IMG/VR virus record: IMGVR_UViG_3300046509_000002
Span: 1-45,647 of that record
DNA from: a virus
Direction: 5' to 3' (one strand)
Length of the DNA: 45,647 nt
The translations under genes and the position numbers were made by a program. Within the stretch, counting starts at the first letter, position 1. Every line of letters begins with the position of its first letter. Below, one piece after another: positions 15,162 to 24,658 of the stretch. Below the pieces are notes generated by a model that worked only from the letters and a program-made list of their open reading frames with translations, was not told where the DNA came from and made no database searches.

Positions 15162-15245
15162 CTTAGATCTTTCATAGTGTAGCTACGTTAGTGGTAATTT
15201 CGCCGCTAGGACTGCGAGGAGAGGGACCGGTACCAGGCTCGGGCT

Positions 15246-15268
15246 CGTCTCATCGTCTCATCGTCTCA
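15246..15268. repeat. Short 8-bp tandem repeat between fibre and lysis genes
   Basis: CGTCTCAT occurs 2.9 times in a row inside the 118-base gap 15162-15279. Flanking CGAGGAG and CTCCTCG are complementary and could enclose the repeat in a hairpin. No clear terminator or promoter was seen in this gap. Confidence 0.5.
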
Positions 15269-15279
15269 GCTCCTCGGGG

Positions 15280-16725
15280 TCAGGGACAGGTGGTCGTGTT
15301 GCCGACCCCGGTGCCGGCTGAGTTCTTGAGCGCATTCACCCAGGCGTAAACCGTGCCGGTCGGGGTATAGGTGCAGACGCACATCTTGGTGGGTGTGGTC
15401 GTCGCCCCCGCTACCATGACGAACGTGCCTTCCGTGTGCGTCGCATCGCCGCACGTCCCCAGAGCTTCTGGCGTGATCGTGACTCCCGTGGGCGCTGTCA
15501 GGGTGATCGCGCCGGTGGAGGTCATAGTGTAGTTGGCCGTGCCATACGGCACGCCAAGTGTTCCGTTCCCTGCATAATCCCCGCCGTCGTACTGTTTGAT
15601 CGCGCCGTACATCTCGACGGTGTTCGTCCCGGGATCGTGGGTGCCGAGACCGATGTTGCTCACCTTGAGCTTCGACGACGCACCGATGACCACCACTCCG
15701 GTGGAGGCTCCGGCGGAGAGCGTCAGGGACTTCCCGGTACCGGAAACGGAGACTACTCCGTTTCCGGAGGCATCCATGTAAGCCCGGACCGAATCGCCGG
15801 TCGCACCGTTGTAGCCGGCCGTGATGCCCTTGCCCGTGGTGCCGGACACGACGTTCAGATAATCGGTGGGGGCCGCGTGGTAGGCGCCCAAGTACAGCCC
15901 GGTCGGCACCAGGACGGCCCCCGTGGTGTCGTCCGTGATCAGATCGTCCACCCAGGTAGTAGGGGTCGCGGCCAAGCTGTGCGAGATCTTCGTTCCAACG
16001 GTCTGCCCCGCCCCCAAGACCGTGTTGATGCGCGCGTAGGCTACGCTCGCGCTCGGATTGTCCAGCCCAACCTTCATCCCTCCGCCTTCTTCTAGCCAGA
16101 GAGCAGGAGAGGACGCGCTCATTGGGCCGACATTGCCGCCCCAGTTTAATAACATCCCCGGGGCCTTTAGGGGAGGAGCAAACAGGGCGAGCGAGCCATC
16201 GAGTTGCAGACCCCAAACGTCGTTAGAGGTCCCGAATTTCCAAGACGACGCTCCGGTAGACCAGGAGCGCAAAAATGCCAACGCCCGGCCGCTCCAACCG
16301 CAATCCGATGTTCGGTAGAAATCCCAATTCACCTCGGCGTTGGGGGACACGGTTGGGTGACCCGGAACGTCATTGTATCCGTAGTGTGACTCAACCTGGA
16401 TCGAGATCCCCCCGAGGCCTGCAACGTCACAACCGGACCCGGCTCCAGTCCTCGCGGGCAGAATGTTGTACTGTAAGGCGAATACCTGATCATCGGCGTT
16501 CGGCGCCTCAGCCGCTGCGCTGAGGACGCGCCAAGGACCATTCCCCGGCGCTCCGACAAACTTGAGCGCCTGCATCTCCTGGGGCAGTGTGAACCCCGGC
16601 GCAGTGATCGGCTGCGCCGACGATCCCGAGGAATCCACTGCCGACGACCCAGACCACCCCGTCACGCTCTGAGCTCCCGCGGACACGCACAGAAGTGTCG
16701 CTAGTAACCCTGTGCAGGTCTTCAT
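15280..16725 (-). CDS. Tail fibre or spike protein with N-terminal signal peptide
   Basis: A 481-residue, Gly/Ser/Thr/Ala-rich beta protein. It begins MKTCTGLLATLLCVSAGAQS, a textbook Sec signal with an AGA-QS cleavage site, which is strange for a virion protein. The middle has SKLKVSNIGLGTHDPGTNT, like the repetitive strands of phage fibres and spikes, and the C-terminus holds Cys pairs (MCVCTYTP, TTTCP). It probably binds the host surface together with the fibre encoded upstream. The ATG at 16725 overlaps the previous TAA by one base; a TTG at 16737 also lies in frame. Confidence 0.72.
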   Translation of the reverse strand: MKTCTGLLATLLCVSAGAQSVTGWSGSSAVDSSGSSAQPITAPGFTLPQEMQALKFVGAPGNGPWRVLSAAAEAPNADDQVFALQYNILPARTGAGSGCDVAGLGGISIQVESHYGYNDVPGHPTVSPNAEVNWDFYRTSDCGWSGRALAFLRSWSTGASSWKFGTSNDVWGLQLDGSLALFAPPLKAPGMLLNWGGNVGPMSASSPALWLEEGGGMKVGLDNPSASVAYARINTVLGAGQTVGTKISHSLAATPTTWVDDLITDDTTGAVLVPTGLYLGAYHAAPTDYLNVVSGTTGKGITAGYNGATGDSVRAYMDASGNGVVSVSGTGKSLTLSAGASTGVVVIGASSKLKVSNIGLGTHDPGTNTVEMYGAIKQYDGGDYAGNGTLGVPYGTANYTMTSTGAITLTAPTGVTITPEALGTCGDATHTEGTFVMVAGATTTPTKMCVCTYTPTGTVYAWVNALKNSAGTGVGNTTTCP

Positions 16726-17819
16726 TATAGCTCCCAAGCGACCAGCACGCAGTTGTAAACACTTACTGCGGTGCCACCGCTGCCTATGCCTTGGATTTGT
16801 AACGTGTACGTGTACGTGCCCGCTCCGACTACATCTAACATAGTTATTGATCCAGGAGGTGACATCAAAGTTTGAACAATGTCGGTATTGAGTGTCACTC
16901 CACTGATCCTCGTAGACCCTCTCATAAGCTGAAAGTGCGCGGCATGCCCAGTGGTCCCCGGCGACACCAATCCGATGTAAGCGTTGGCCCCCGTGCCGTC
17001 AGGCATCAAAGACACCAACACAGGTCTGCCTGTGGTAGTTATAGTCACCGACAGATTATCTACGTTTGTGTACGTGGCAGTATTAAGATTGAAAGACCCC
17101 GACGACGCGCTTACCTGCTGGCCCACCGCCGCCATTTGAGGCCGAGTAACGTAAGCCGCGGATGTCACGCCGGCACTGGTAATATTCAGAGGAAGCGCGA
17201 TAGGTGGGAAGAGCGGCAGCCCGATGGGGAATCTAAATGTGTAAGTCCCCGTCTGATTAGGCGGAGCCAACGTTACGCTTCCCCCCGTAGCCTGGTTCAC
17301 CAAGTTATAACTTGGCACGCTGACCCCTGACCCGATAGCGGTGATCGCCGCATCTTGATTGGAGTCTCTCGTGGCCTGAGCGGCTATTACGGCGGATCGG
17401 TTACGATCGATTTGCTGTACTTGCATCACCACCCTGTCAAAAGCGTTCTCATGTACTTTGGGGGAGAACGTCCCCTGAGTTAAGAAAGACGTGGGCTGCG
17501 TGAGCGGCACAGTCCTAGACACGGTCAGGCCATACCCAAACTGGCATTTCGACCCTGCGGCGAGTGTGATGATGCCGGAGGCGCCACCTGCCCCCGCCAC
17601 GGTGTAGTCAGAATTAAGAGTCAACGTCACCGATCCGATGTAAGGCGCGGGTGCCGCCACAACTACTTGGAGGTCTGAGTCGGCCAGAAACCGGAACCCC
17701 ACCGTGTAGACCGTCTGGGAGCCATCGCAGGTGTAAGGCCCGCTAGAGCTGGCGGTTGAGGTGACGCTTGCCCTGGTGGAACCTGCCAGGAACAGAACTG
17801 CAAGGACCAGCTTTTTCAT
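16725..17819 (-). CDS. T7-gp17-like tail fibre N-terminal domain protein with signal peptide
   Basis: A 364-residue protein. Residues about 20-165 match the virion-attachment domain of T7-type tail fibres: VYTVGFRFLADSDLQVVV, LNSDYTVAG, VSRTVPLTQPTSFLTQGTFS, then VVMQVQQIDRN. Upstream of it is MKKLVLAVLFLAGSTRASV, which reads as a cleavable Sec signal. The remainder is a beta-rich shaft and tip. It should attach to the tail and carry or contact the second fibre protein. The ATG at 17819 overlaps the previous stop as ATGA; the longer in-frame extension to 17963 lies inside the upstream gene. Confidence 0.82.
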   Translation of the reverse strand: MKKLVLAVLFLAGSTRASVTSTASSSGPYTCDGSQTVYTVGFRFLADSDLQVVVAAPAPYIGSVTLTLNSDYTVAGAGGASGIITLAAGSKCQFGYGLTVSRTVPLTQPTSFLTQGTFSPKVHENAFDRVVMQVQQIDRNRSAVIAAQATRDSNQDAAITAIGSGVSVPSYNLVNQATGGSVTLAPPNQTGTYTFRFPIGLPLFPPIALPLNITSAGVTSAAYVTRPQMAAVGQQVSASSGSFNLNTATYTNVDNLSVTITTTGRPVLVSLMPDGTGANAYIGLVSPGTTGHAAHFQLMRGSTRISGVTLNTDIVQTLMSPPGSITMLDVVGAGTYTYTLQIQGIGSGGTAVSVYNCVLVAWEL

Positions 17820-20800
17820 TTCCCGTTCTCCTCGATCGCTTTCTGAACCAGCGTTAAGGGAGTCTCTGCCTCGTGGCGCAACCCCCAACCCGTCTTCTTT
17901 CCGTACATGAAACCCGACACGGCGTCCCAAGCCCCGCGGGGCTGAGCCTCCCCCGTAGCCCAATCATACCCGTATTTTGCAGCTCTTACAGGCCCAACGG
18001 CGGGCGCACCGCCCACCATCAGCGACGCTTTCACCATGTCCACTACCTTGTCCTCGTCGGGCTTACGAGCGTTGAGAAGTCCCTCCACAGCCCGGAGCAG
18101 CCCCACGGTGGGGCCAAAGTACGGATTCTCATTCATGATGTCGCGGGGCTTCGTGCCCTTGACAGCCGCGTCGATGATCGGTTCAGACAGAGCCGCCGCG
18201 TAGGGGAACATCTCCGTGGGCGCCGAGAGCTCCTTCCGGAGAAGCCAGGTCTGCCAATCCTCGTCGGGCTCCTTGCCCTTACCCTTAAGGAACGAGCCCA
18301 TCACAGTGCCGAACGTGAGCATCCCCACCGCGCGGCCTGCCCACATCGAGTAGGACACAGCTTTCGATGCCTTGCCCCCCACCCCTTGCGCCTCACGGAA
18401 GGGGAACTCGGCGGCCTGCTTACCCTCCGCCGCCATCTCGTAGAGCTTCGCGTAGTACGAATGGAACGTGAGCATGGAGGCGGCGATCAGATTGTGCTTC
18501 TCCGCCATGATGGCCGGCATCTCCATGGTGGAGAAGTTCGGCATCGCAGCGCGCACTTGCTCGTCAGCGGCGGAGACAGCCTTGGCGTGGTCCTGCGTGG
18601 TGTCCAGCGTGTGGCGGTACTTTGCGTCCCAGATCATGGTGGACATGAGCTTGTCCATTTCATGAAGGTGCCAGAACGCCGCGTTGTGGATCTTGGCCTT
18701 CGGGCCCTCCCAGTATCCAGGCTCACCAATGTACGTGCCGCGGAACCACGAAGTCATCTGTTCACGCAGCGTGTCCGCTCGTTGTGCCAGCTCCTGAGAA
18801 TTGGCTAGGGCGAACTCCCGCACCGGGTTCGACCCTGTGGTGAGCTCAGAGGCCGCGCTCTCAAGCACTCGCCCCATGGACGGCGCGGCGTAGGTGATCG
18901 TGAACCATGCACCATCCCGCATCGCCGCTGTGGCGAGTGGGTGGCCCAAGTGCGCCGCCAGAACGGGGAGGGAGAACCCGAGCGCTCCCGTGACGAGCGA
19001 GCTGCGAGCCTGGCGGAACGAGTTGCTCACATCGCGCAGGTACCCCGGCACTGAGCCCGCCGACTCGGTGGCGACGCGCCACAGCCAGCCCTGTGTCTGC
19101 TTGGCGTAGTCCTCCCCCACTCCTTGCGCCATGACCCCTTGCATGCTTGGGTCCATCAGGAGCTTCGAGGCGTCTTGCACGAAGTCGCCGAAAGCGAGGT
19201 TGTGGATATCCGCCAGAAGATGCTGAGGGTAGTTGTTCCAGTTGAAGTCAGGGATCCCTGTGTACCCCGTCCGTGCCTGGAATGACCCGTCAGGTACCGA
19301 GGGGCGACCAGCCTGCGCCGTGCCCACCGCGTCGACGGAGATGTGAGGCACTTGCTTGGCTACGCCAGGCCGCTGGTCCCAGTGGACGGGGTAATAGCCG
19401 CCGTCGTACTCCACGGGGCCGTCAGCGAACGGCACCGTGTAGCTCATCGGGGCGACCTCCTCCAGTGGTAGCCCCGTCCGCGCCTCGTGCGCGGCGGCCT
19501 TAAGCGGCCAGAGCTTCTCAGCGAAGAACTTGTGCTCGGCCTGGATGGCCTCCAAGTCGGCGGGCTTCAAGTACTTCGCCGCCGCCTCGAAGACCTTGTC
19601 AGCCACGAGCCCCGTGCCTTTGAGCGCCTTCTCGCGCCCCGACTCCGAGCCCATCCACTTCATGAGCTGCGTCAAGTAGCCCTTGGTGATCATCCCCTTC
19701 ATCCCAGGAATCCGCACGAGCTCCTCAGCCCTGGTGAGCACCTTGTGCCTGTCAGGATCAGCCTCGAAGTTCTTCTGCGTCTCCTTCCATGGCAGGTACA
19801 GATTGTTGAACATCTCGCGCGCCTTGTTCCGAGCGTCCAGAAATCCGCCGTACACACGATCCGAAACCTCAGGCCCGAGCCGCTTGAGGAGCAACCGAGG
19901 CGTGTCCAGGTAGGCCCCTCCCCACGCAGATGTGAGTGGGTTCTTGGCCGCTTTGGTCTTGATCGAGTTCGTGTCCTGAACAGGGAGCTCAGTCGGCCGA
20001 GGCGGCCCCTCAACCCCCGGCGCCAGGCCGCTGATGTACCGGGCCGCGCTAGTGATGAGCGCCTCACGGTCCGCTGCTCTGATGCCTGCGAGCTTCTCGG
20101 TTTGCAGTTTCGAGATGTGCTCGATGTTCTTGAGCGCGTCGAAGACCTGCCGCGCTTCTTCGGGCTTGAGGTCGGCCCACGTCTTCTCCCCGCTCAGCAA
20201 CGGGGAGATGCCCTCAGGAGTCCACCGGTCCAGGGCCAGGTTCTCGGCCTGACCGTTCTTCTCGATGGCATCTTGGAATCCCTGGACAACGGCACGTGGG
20301 TCAGCTCCTTGGGGGTCGGTGAACCCCAGCGCCCCGAGCACCGCGTCGTGAAGCTGGCGGTAGGCGGGGTCACCTTTCCCAACGATGGCGCGGACCCGGT
20401 CCGAGGTGGCCCGCTCCGCAAGCTTATTGAACATCGACTGGATCGAGGTACTCTGGTCGCGGGCCTCCCGGTAGAGGTAGTGATTCATGAGCTGCGCTTC
20501 GGTGGCGTCAAACGCCCGCACCACGTTGCCAGCCGCGAGGGCCTCGGCGGCTTCTTGAGACTTCCGCGCCGCGGTCCTGGAGTAGATCTCAGGATCAACT
20601 TCGCTCAAAGCCTTCCCGGAAATCATGCGGTGCGCAAAGTCCTGCCACATCTCGGGGGTGACCTTCATCCGTGCCTGACGAGTGGGGTCTAGCTTCCGAG
20701 CCATGGCCCCCATCTCAGCAAGGAGTTTGGGCGCGACCTTCTCGTTGTGGACCGCGTCCAACACGGCGGCGGCCATGGCCTTCGGCTCGTCAAGCAGCGC

Positions 20801-23800
20801 TGGGTGGTGTAGCTGCTCCATCTTGAGATCGGCTAACTGCTTGGTGGCCTCTCTCTCCGGGAGAGCGTCCCGCAGGCTCACAACGAGGTGGTCCCCGCCC
20901 GCCCCAGCATCGCCCTTGAACCCGAGGACATCCGCCGCCACGTCGATGTCCACGGCCTGGCGCGGGTCAGATGTCACGAGGCCCCGCTTCTGCTTGAGCT
21001 CCTCTACGACGCGGGACCCGGGGAACCGCTCAGCCAGATCCTTGTCCAGGAACCGTAGCGGCTTGCCGTCAGGGCTGGTGAGCCGTGCGAGCTGGTCCGT
21101 GTTTCCGCGGAGCTCGCCGGTCTGGAAGAAGTGCTGGGCCCGGTACACCGGGTCCGATTTGATCTCTTCTTCGGCCTGAGCCTGTAGGCGAGTATGCTCT
21201 TTGACGATGAACGACCGCCCGTGCCCCACCATGATGGCGGCCAGAGCCCGCTTCTGCGCGGTGTCCCTGGCGGCGGCTACCTTCTTGTCGTATTCGGCGG
21301 GGTCCTCGAAGAGCGCCCGCGCCGCGAGCTGCGGCTCAGTTACTCTTGCGGCTTCTCGCCCTCGCTCAATTTCGGTTTGGATGATGCGCTGATCCGCTGG
21401 CGCAAGTAGTCCTTCATCCGCGCTCGCCGCTCGTCCATCGACATCCCCGGCTCCCACACCACCATGTCCCCGTACTTGATCGACACTGGCACGGCCTCTT
21501 TCAAGTTCATCGGCTGTGGTGGGGCGCCTGGTGATGCTGCCTGCGGTGATGTCGGCTCCGCGCTCGCCGGCTGCGGCGCGGCTTTCTTTGTGAGCTTTGA
21601 GAGCAGACTCGGCAGCTTCATCCGTAGCTCCTACACCGAAAGAGAACTTGATGCCCTTCTGTTCCACCACCTCCCCAGACTTCGGGTCAATGTAGGATAC
21701 AGTGACATCTTTCAGTACATCCGTCAACTCCCCTGCCACCTGATGCAGAAGCTCGGGGACCCCGTGGCTGCCAGCGAACTCGTCTCCGTGGAGGTGCGTG
21801 GCGTAGACTGCGTCTCCTCCCAACCCACTTAGGGCGTCCCCGAAGTGCTGGAGCACCGCGTTGCCCAGCGCCTGCCCGCCCATCTTATTTGAGATCTTTA
21901 GACCGTCGACATCAATCGCTAGCCGGTGCCCTCCCTGACCTACGGCCTTCGACCCCTTTTCGGTGAGGAGCCCCGTGAGGCCGTCGCGGTAAGCCTGGTG
22001 CGACACGTCCGACTCTGCTAGCGCCATGTGCGCCGCTCGCGGTGCTTGCTCCACGGGCTTGGCGGGAACCTGCAAGCTACCAGGCTCCACGCTCTTCGGG
22101 ACCCCCTGGGGGCGCTGACCGCGCTGAGCACGCCGGCCGGCCTTCTCCTCGGCGTCCTTCCACTTGCCATGTACCTCGCCGGCCGCCTCCAAGCTGTCAC
22201 CTGTGGCCACCGTGAGCTTGAATCCCTGGAGCTCCTTCGGCAGCTTCGCGTTGGCCTCGCCCACCACTCGACGTGCCTCAGCCTCCGTGGCTGCCCGGAA
22301 CGCGAAGTCTCCACCGTTCGTCTTCGCCGTGTCGGGCTCCACAGCCGCTAACGCGTGCGCCGCAGCCCGAAGGAGCCCGTTCCCAGTGGCGTGGCCTGCC
22401 GCAGAGTTGTCCTGCGCCCACTTGAGTCCCTCCATGGATACGTGGGCCACGAGAGGCTTCGCGTTGTCAGGAGGGAGAGTCCGGAACCCCGCCTCGTTCA
22501 TGAGGCCCGTTACCGGATCATGGAACGCCTCCACTGCCCGCTTGTCCACCGGCAGGCTCATGAAGTACTGCGATCCCCGCTCATCCAACGTCGGCGGGCG
22601 GGCCTCCTCATTGTACAGGCCGCCTGCTCCGAACGTGTCGCGGTAGACATCCATGAGCTGCCGCTCAGGCATCCGCGTGTGCAGCCCCTTCGCGGCCCCG
22701 AGCACTGACCTCGCATAGGCCTCCGCGTCCTTGGAGTCCACGTGGGTCCGCGCATCCTCGTACACCGCGCGCTCCTCCGAGGTCATCTTCTCCGGCGCCG
22801 TCTTCTGGGCGTACTCCCGGGCCTTTTGGAACGCCTCTGCGGCGCGGTCAACATCGGACCCCGACATGCCCTTGGGGTCGAACTTCCCCTCCTGCGCGAC
22901 GAGGTCTCCGAGCTTCGCCTTGGCAAGCTTGTGCAGCTTCTCCACGGGGACCGGCAGGTCATAGGCCCCTGCCATTGACGCCTCGTGGTGCTGATCGCCG
23001 AGGTCAAGCGACACCGCCAGCTCGCGGGGGTCCATCTTGAGGCGCTGAGCCTCCTCGTTGAACCGGTCAAGCGGGAGGTACACGGTGGAGTTTCCAGAGC
23101 CCGCCGCCATTCCCTTTAGGATCTGTTCGTGGAGGCTGGGGTCTTGCTGAGCCATGGTGGACTTCGCCACGTTCTGCATGATCTCAGTAAGCATGCGGGA
23201 GGTCTCGCGACCCCGAGCGGCGCGCCCGATTTCCGCGACGGCGTGCCGGCCGGTGGAGTACGCCGACATAAGCCACGCCGCGTCGCCGCTCTCCCAGCCC
23301 TGCTGAGCGCCACCAATGATCTTACCGAAGTCAGCCGGCTTGCCTGCCCACGTCTTCGCCGTCTCCGTTATTGCAGCGGACGCCGCACTTTGCGCGGCGA
23401 AAGAAGTCTTGCCCATGAGGAAGTCCAGGCCGACCTTCTTCGCCGTCGCTGCCGCGAACTTCATCCACGTCCCAGAGCTAGCCGCCTTGGCGGCCGCGCG
23501 CACCATGCCCTCATCCACCGCTCCGCTAATGGCGCTGCCCGCTGCGCCTGATACGGGAGACCAGCCCATCATCTTCCCCATGATGGGAGCTCCGAGCGCT
23601 GTGGCTCCGAGCGCTACACCAGTATCACCGCCCGTGGCCTCCTTCATCTCCGGGTACAGCTCACCCACGCTGTAGAGCGAGTTGACGAGCAGCACGCCCC
23701 GGGAGGCTCCCTGCTTGATGGCAGCCGCAGACGCCAGCCCTTTGGCCTCCGCACCAGCGGCGCCCACCCCTCCGCCGAGTGCACTCGCCACGAGGAGCGG

Positions 23801-24658
23801 CGCACTACGGGCGGCGAACGACAATCCCAGGTCGAGCACATGGGCCGCCTTGCCCGACAGCGTGGTGGGATCCACGTCTCCACCAGCGTAGTCCTTCGTG
23901 TCCTTCTTGAGCCGCTCTACGGTGGACTGCCAGTAGCGATGCGAGAAGTCATCCCGCGGGGGAGCTGGCTCGTGCGTCAGCTTCGCGGCTAGCTCCTGAC
24001 TGGTAGGAGTGCGAAAATAGTCGTTCGCATCGTACACAAATTCCGCGGTGCCTGCTCCGGTGCGCTTGAGCCCCTCGGTGAAAGCGTCCTTGAGCTCACT
24101 CGCCCACGGAGGGGCGGTGTACTGACCGTCGCTGGTCGTACCCCCGATGATCCGGTGCCAGTCGGTGAGCGTAGCCGAGTCCTGGAGAACCTGGGTGGCC
24201 GTGCCGGGGTCTCGAAGGTACTTTGTCAGCGTGGGGTGATCCCGCTGGAGCTTCTCCCAGTTGATGCCGTCAGCCCTGACTTCCTCCCGCACCTTGTCGA
24301 GATTCTGCGCGATGTAGTCCAGGTCGTACTGAGGCTTCGCGATCGAATACTGCCGAGCTTCGGCCATCGTGCCGGGGCTGTACTTCTGGGAGTTCTGCGC
24401 TTGCCACCACGTATACGACGCCTCGGTGGCGTGGTCAGCCTCGTCTCTGGCCGACCGCCGCTCCGCCTGCTGGCCCTGCAACGCCTTGTCGAATGCGGAG
24501 TAGTTGGGGGCCTTCTGGTTCGTTGGTGCGTTGGCTGCCGCCAGCTCCTCGGCGGTCGGCGGAGTGTCCCAGCCTTGTTCCTTCGCCGGCTGGTTCGTTG
24601 GTGCGTTGGCTGCCGCCAGCTCCTCGGCGGTCGGCGGAGTGTCCCAGTCGCCCATCAT
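17816..24658 (-). CDS. Giant internal virion protein with two GGDEF-like domains
   Basis: About 2,280 residues, the largest gene. The N-terminus has a duplicated WDTPPTAEELAAANAP segment; residues about 270-480 are Ala/Gly-rich and membrane-active in look. Two GGDEF-like domains follow. The first (about 714-845) has DPVTGLMNEAGF and NGGDFAF (782-785) but has lost its metal Asp (VSMEGLK). The second (about 890-1040) has DGLTGL, IDVDGLK (Asp916, Asp918), HGDEF (957-961) and IKFSFGVGAT, so its metal ligands are intact, although guanine-binding GHxxGD reads GQALGN. The C-terminal third resembles large phage polyvalent/internal virion proteins (LPD38-like end). It is likely ejected into the host. 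The start at 24658 (ATGA overlap) is preferred over ATG 24668 or GTG 24685. Confidence 0.85.
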   Translation of the reverse strand: MMGDWDTPPTAEELAAANAPTNQPAKEQGWDTPPTAEELAAANAPTNQKAPNYSAFDKALQGQQAERRSARDEADHATEASYTWWQAQNSQKYSPGTMAEARQYSIAKPQYDLDYIAQNLDKVREEVRADGINWEKLQRDHPTLTKYLRDPGTATQVLQDSATLTDWHRIIGGTTSDGQYTAPPWASELKDAFTEGLKRTGAGTAEFVYDANDYFRTPTSQELAAKLTHEPAPPRDDFSHRYWQSTVERLKKDTKDYAGGDVDPTTLSGKAAHVLDLGLSFAARSAPLLVASALGGGVGAAGAEAKGLASAAAIKQGASRGVLLVNSLYSVGELYPEMKEATGGDTGVALGATALGAPIMGKMMGWSPVSGAAGSAISGAVDEGMVRAAAKAASSGTWMKFAAATAKKVGLDFLMGKTSFAAQSAASAAITETAKTWAGKPADFGKIIGGAQQGWESGDAAWLMSAYSTGRHAVAEIGRAARGRETSRMLTEIMQNVAKSTMAQQDPSLHEQILKGMAAGSGNSTVYLPLDRFNEEAQRLKMDPRELAVSLDLGDQHHEASMAGAYDLPVPVEKLHKLAKAKLGDLVAQEGKFDPKGMSGSDVDRAAEAFQKAREYAQKTAPEKMTSEERAVYEDARTHVDSKDAEAYARSVLGAAKGLHTRMPERQLMDVYRDTFGAGGLYNEEARPPTLDERGSQYFMSLPVDKRAVEAFHDPVTGLMNEAGFRTLPPDNAKPLVAHVSMEGLKWAQDNSAAGHATGNGLLRAAAHALAAVEPDTAKTNGGDFAFRAATEAEARRVVGEANAKLPKELQGFKLTVATGDSLEAAGEVHGKWKDAEEKAGRRAQRGQRPQGVPKSVEPGSLQVPAKPVEQAPRAAHMALAESDVSHQAYRDGLTGLLTEKGSKAVGQGGHRLAIDVDGLKISNKMGGQALGNAVLQHFGDALSGLGGDAVYATHLHGDEFAGSHGVPELLHQVAGELTDVLKDVTVSYIDPKSGEVVEQKGIKFSFGVGATDEAAESALKAHKESRAAAGERGADITAGSITRRPTTADELERGRASVDQVRGHGGVGAGDVDGRAASADEGLLAPADQRIIQTEIERGREAARVTEPQLAARALFEDPAEYDKKVAAARDTAQKRALAAIMVGHGRSFIVKEHTRLQAQAEEEIKSDPVYRAQHFFQTGELRGNTDQLARLTSPDGKPLRFLDKDLAERFPGSRVVEELKQKRGLVTSDPRQAVDIDVAADVLGFKGDAGAGGDHLVVSLRDALPEREATKQLADLKMEQLHHPALLDEPKAMAAAVLDAVHNEKVAPKLLAEMGAMARKLDPTRQARMKVTPEMWQDFAHRMISGKALSEVDPEIYSRTAARKSQEAAEALAAGNVVRAFDATEAQLMNHYLYREARDQSTSIQSMFNKLAERATSDRVRAIVGKGDPAYRQLHDAVLGALGFTDPQGADPRAVVQGFQDAIEKNGQAENLALDRWTPEGISPLLSGEKTWADLKPEEARQVFDALKNIEHISKLQTEKLAGIRAADREALITSAARYISGLAPGVEGPPRPTELPVQDTNSIKTKAAKNPLTSAWGGAYLDTPRLLLKRLGPEVSDRVYGGFLDARNKAREMFNNLYLPWKETQKNFEADPDRHKVLTRAEELVRIPGMKGMITKGYLTQLMKWMGSESGREKALKGTGLVADKVFEAAAKYLKPADLEAIQAEHKFFAEKLWPLKAAAHEARTGLPLEEVAPMSYTVPFADGPVEYDGGYYPVHWDQRPGVAKQVPHISVDAVGTAQAGRPSVPDGSFQARTGYTGIPDFNWNNYPQHLLADIHNLAFGDFVQDASKLLMDPSMQGVMAQGVGEDYAKQTQGWLWRVATESAGSVPGYLRDVSNSFRQARSSLVTGALGFSLPVLAAHLGHPLATAAMRDGAWFTITYAAPSMGRVLESAASELTTGSNPVREFALANSQELAQRADTLREQMTSWFRGTYIGEPGYWEGPKAKIHNAAFWHLHEMDKLMSTMIWDAKYRHTLDTTQDHAKAVSAADEQVRAAMPNFSTMEMPAIMAEKHNLIAASMLTFHSYYAKLYEMAAEGKQAAEFPFREAQGVGGKASKAVSYSMWAGRAVGMLTFGTVMGSFLKGKGKEPDEDWQTWLLRKELSAPTEMFPYAAALSEPIIDAAVKGTKPRDIMNENPYFGPTVGLLRAVEGLLNARKPDEDKVVDMVKASLMVGGAPAVGPVRAAKYGYDWATGEAQPRGAWDAVSGFMYGKKTGWGLRHEAETPLTLVQKAIEENGK
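24515..24647. repeat. 58-bp direct duplication, 75-bp period
   Basis: Bases 24515-24572 recur at 24590-24647 and encode the repeated WDTPPTAEELAAANAPTNQ near the start of the giant virion protein. The near-identity at DNA level marks a recent in-frame tandem duplication; the spacer encodes a short PAKEQG linker. Confidence 0.9.

Noticed and set aside
15280-17819. Diversity-generating retroelement variable repeat in the fibre genes
   Set aside because: No reverse transcriptase and no matching template repeat were seen; the fibre ends lack the usual C-type-lectin pattern.
19487-20692. Long plus-strand reading frame opposite the giant virion gene
   Set aside because: It is an antisense shadow of a well-supported gene in GC-rich sequence; no domain is visible and there is no ribosome site.
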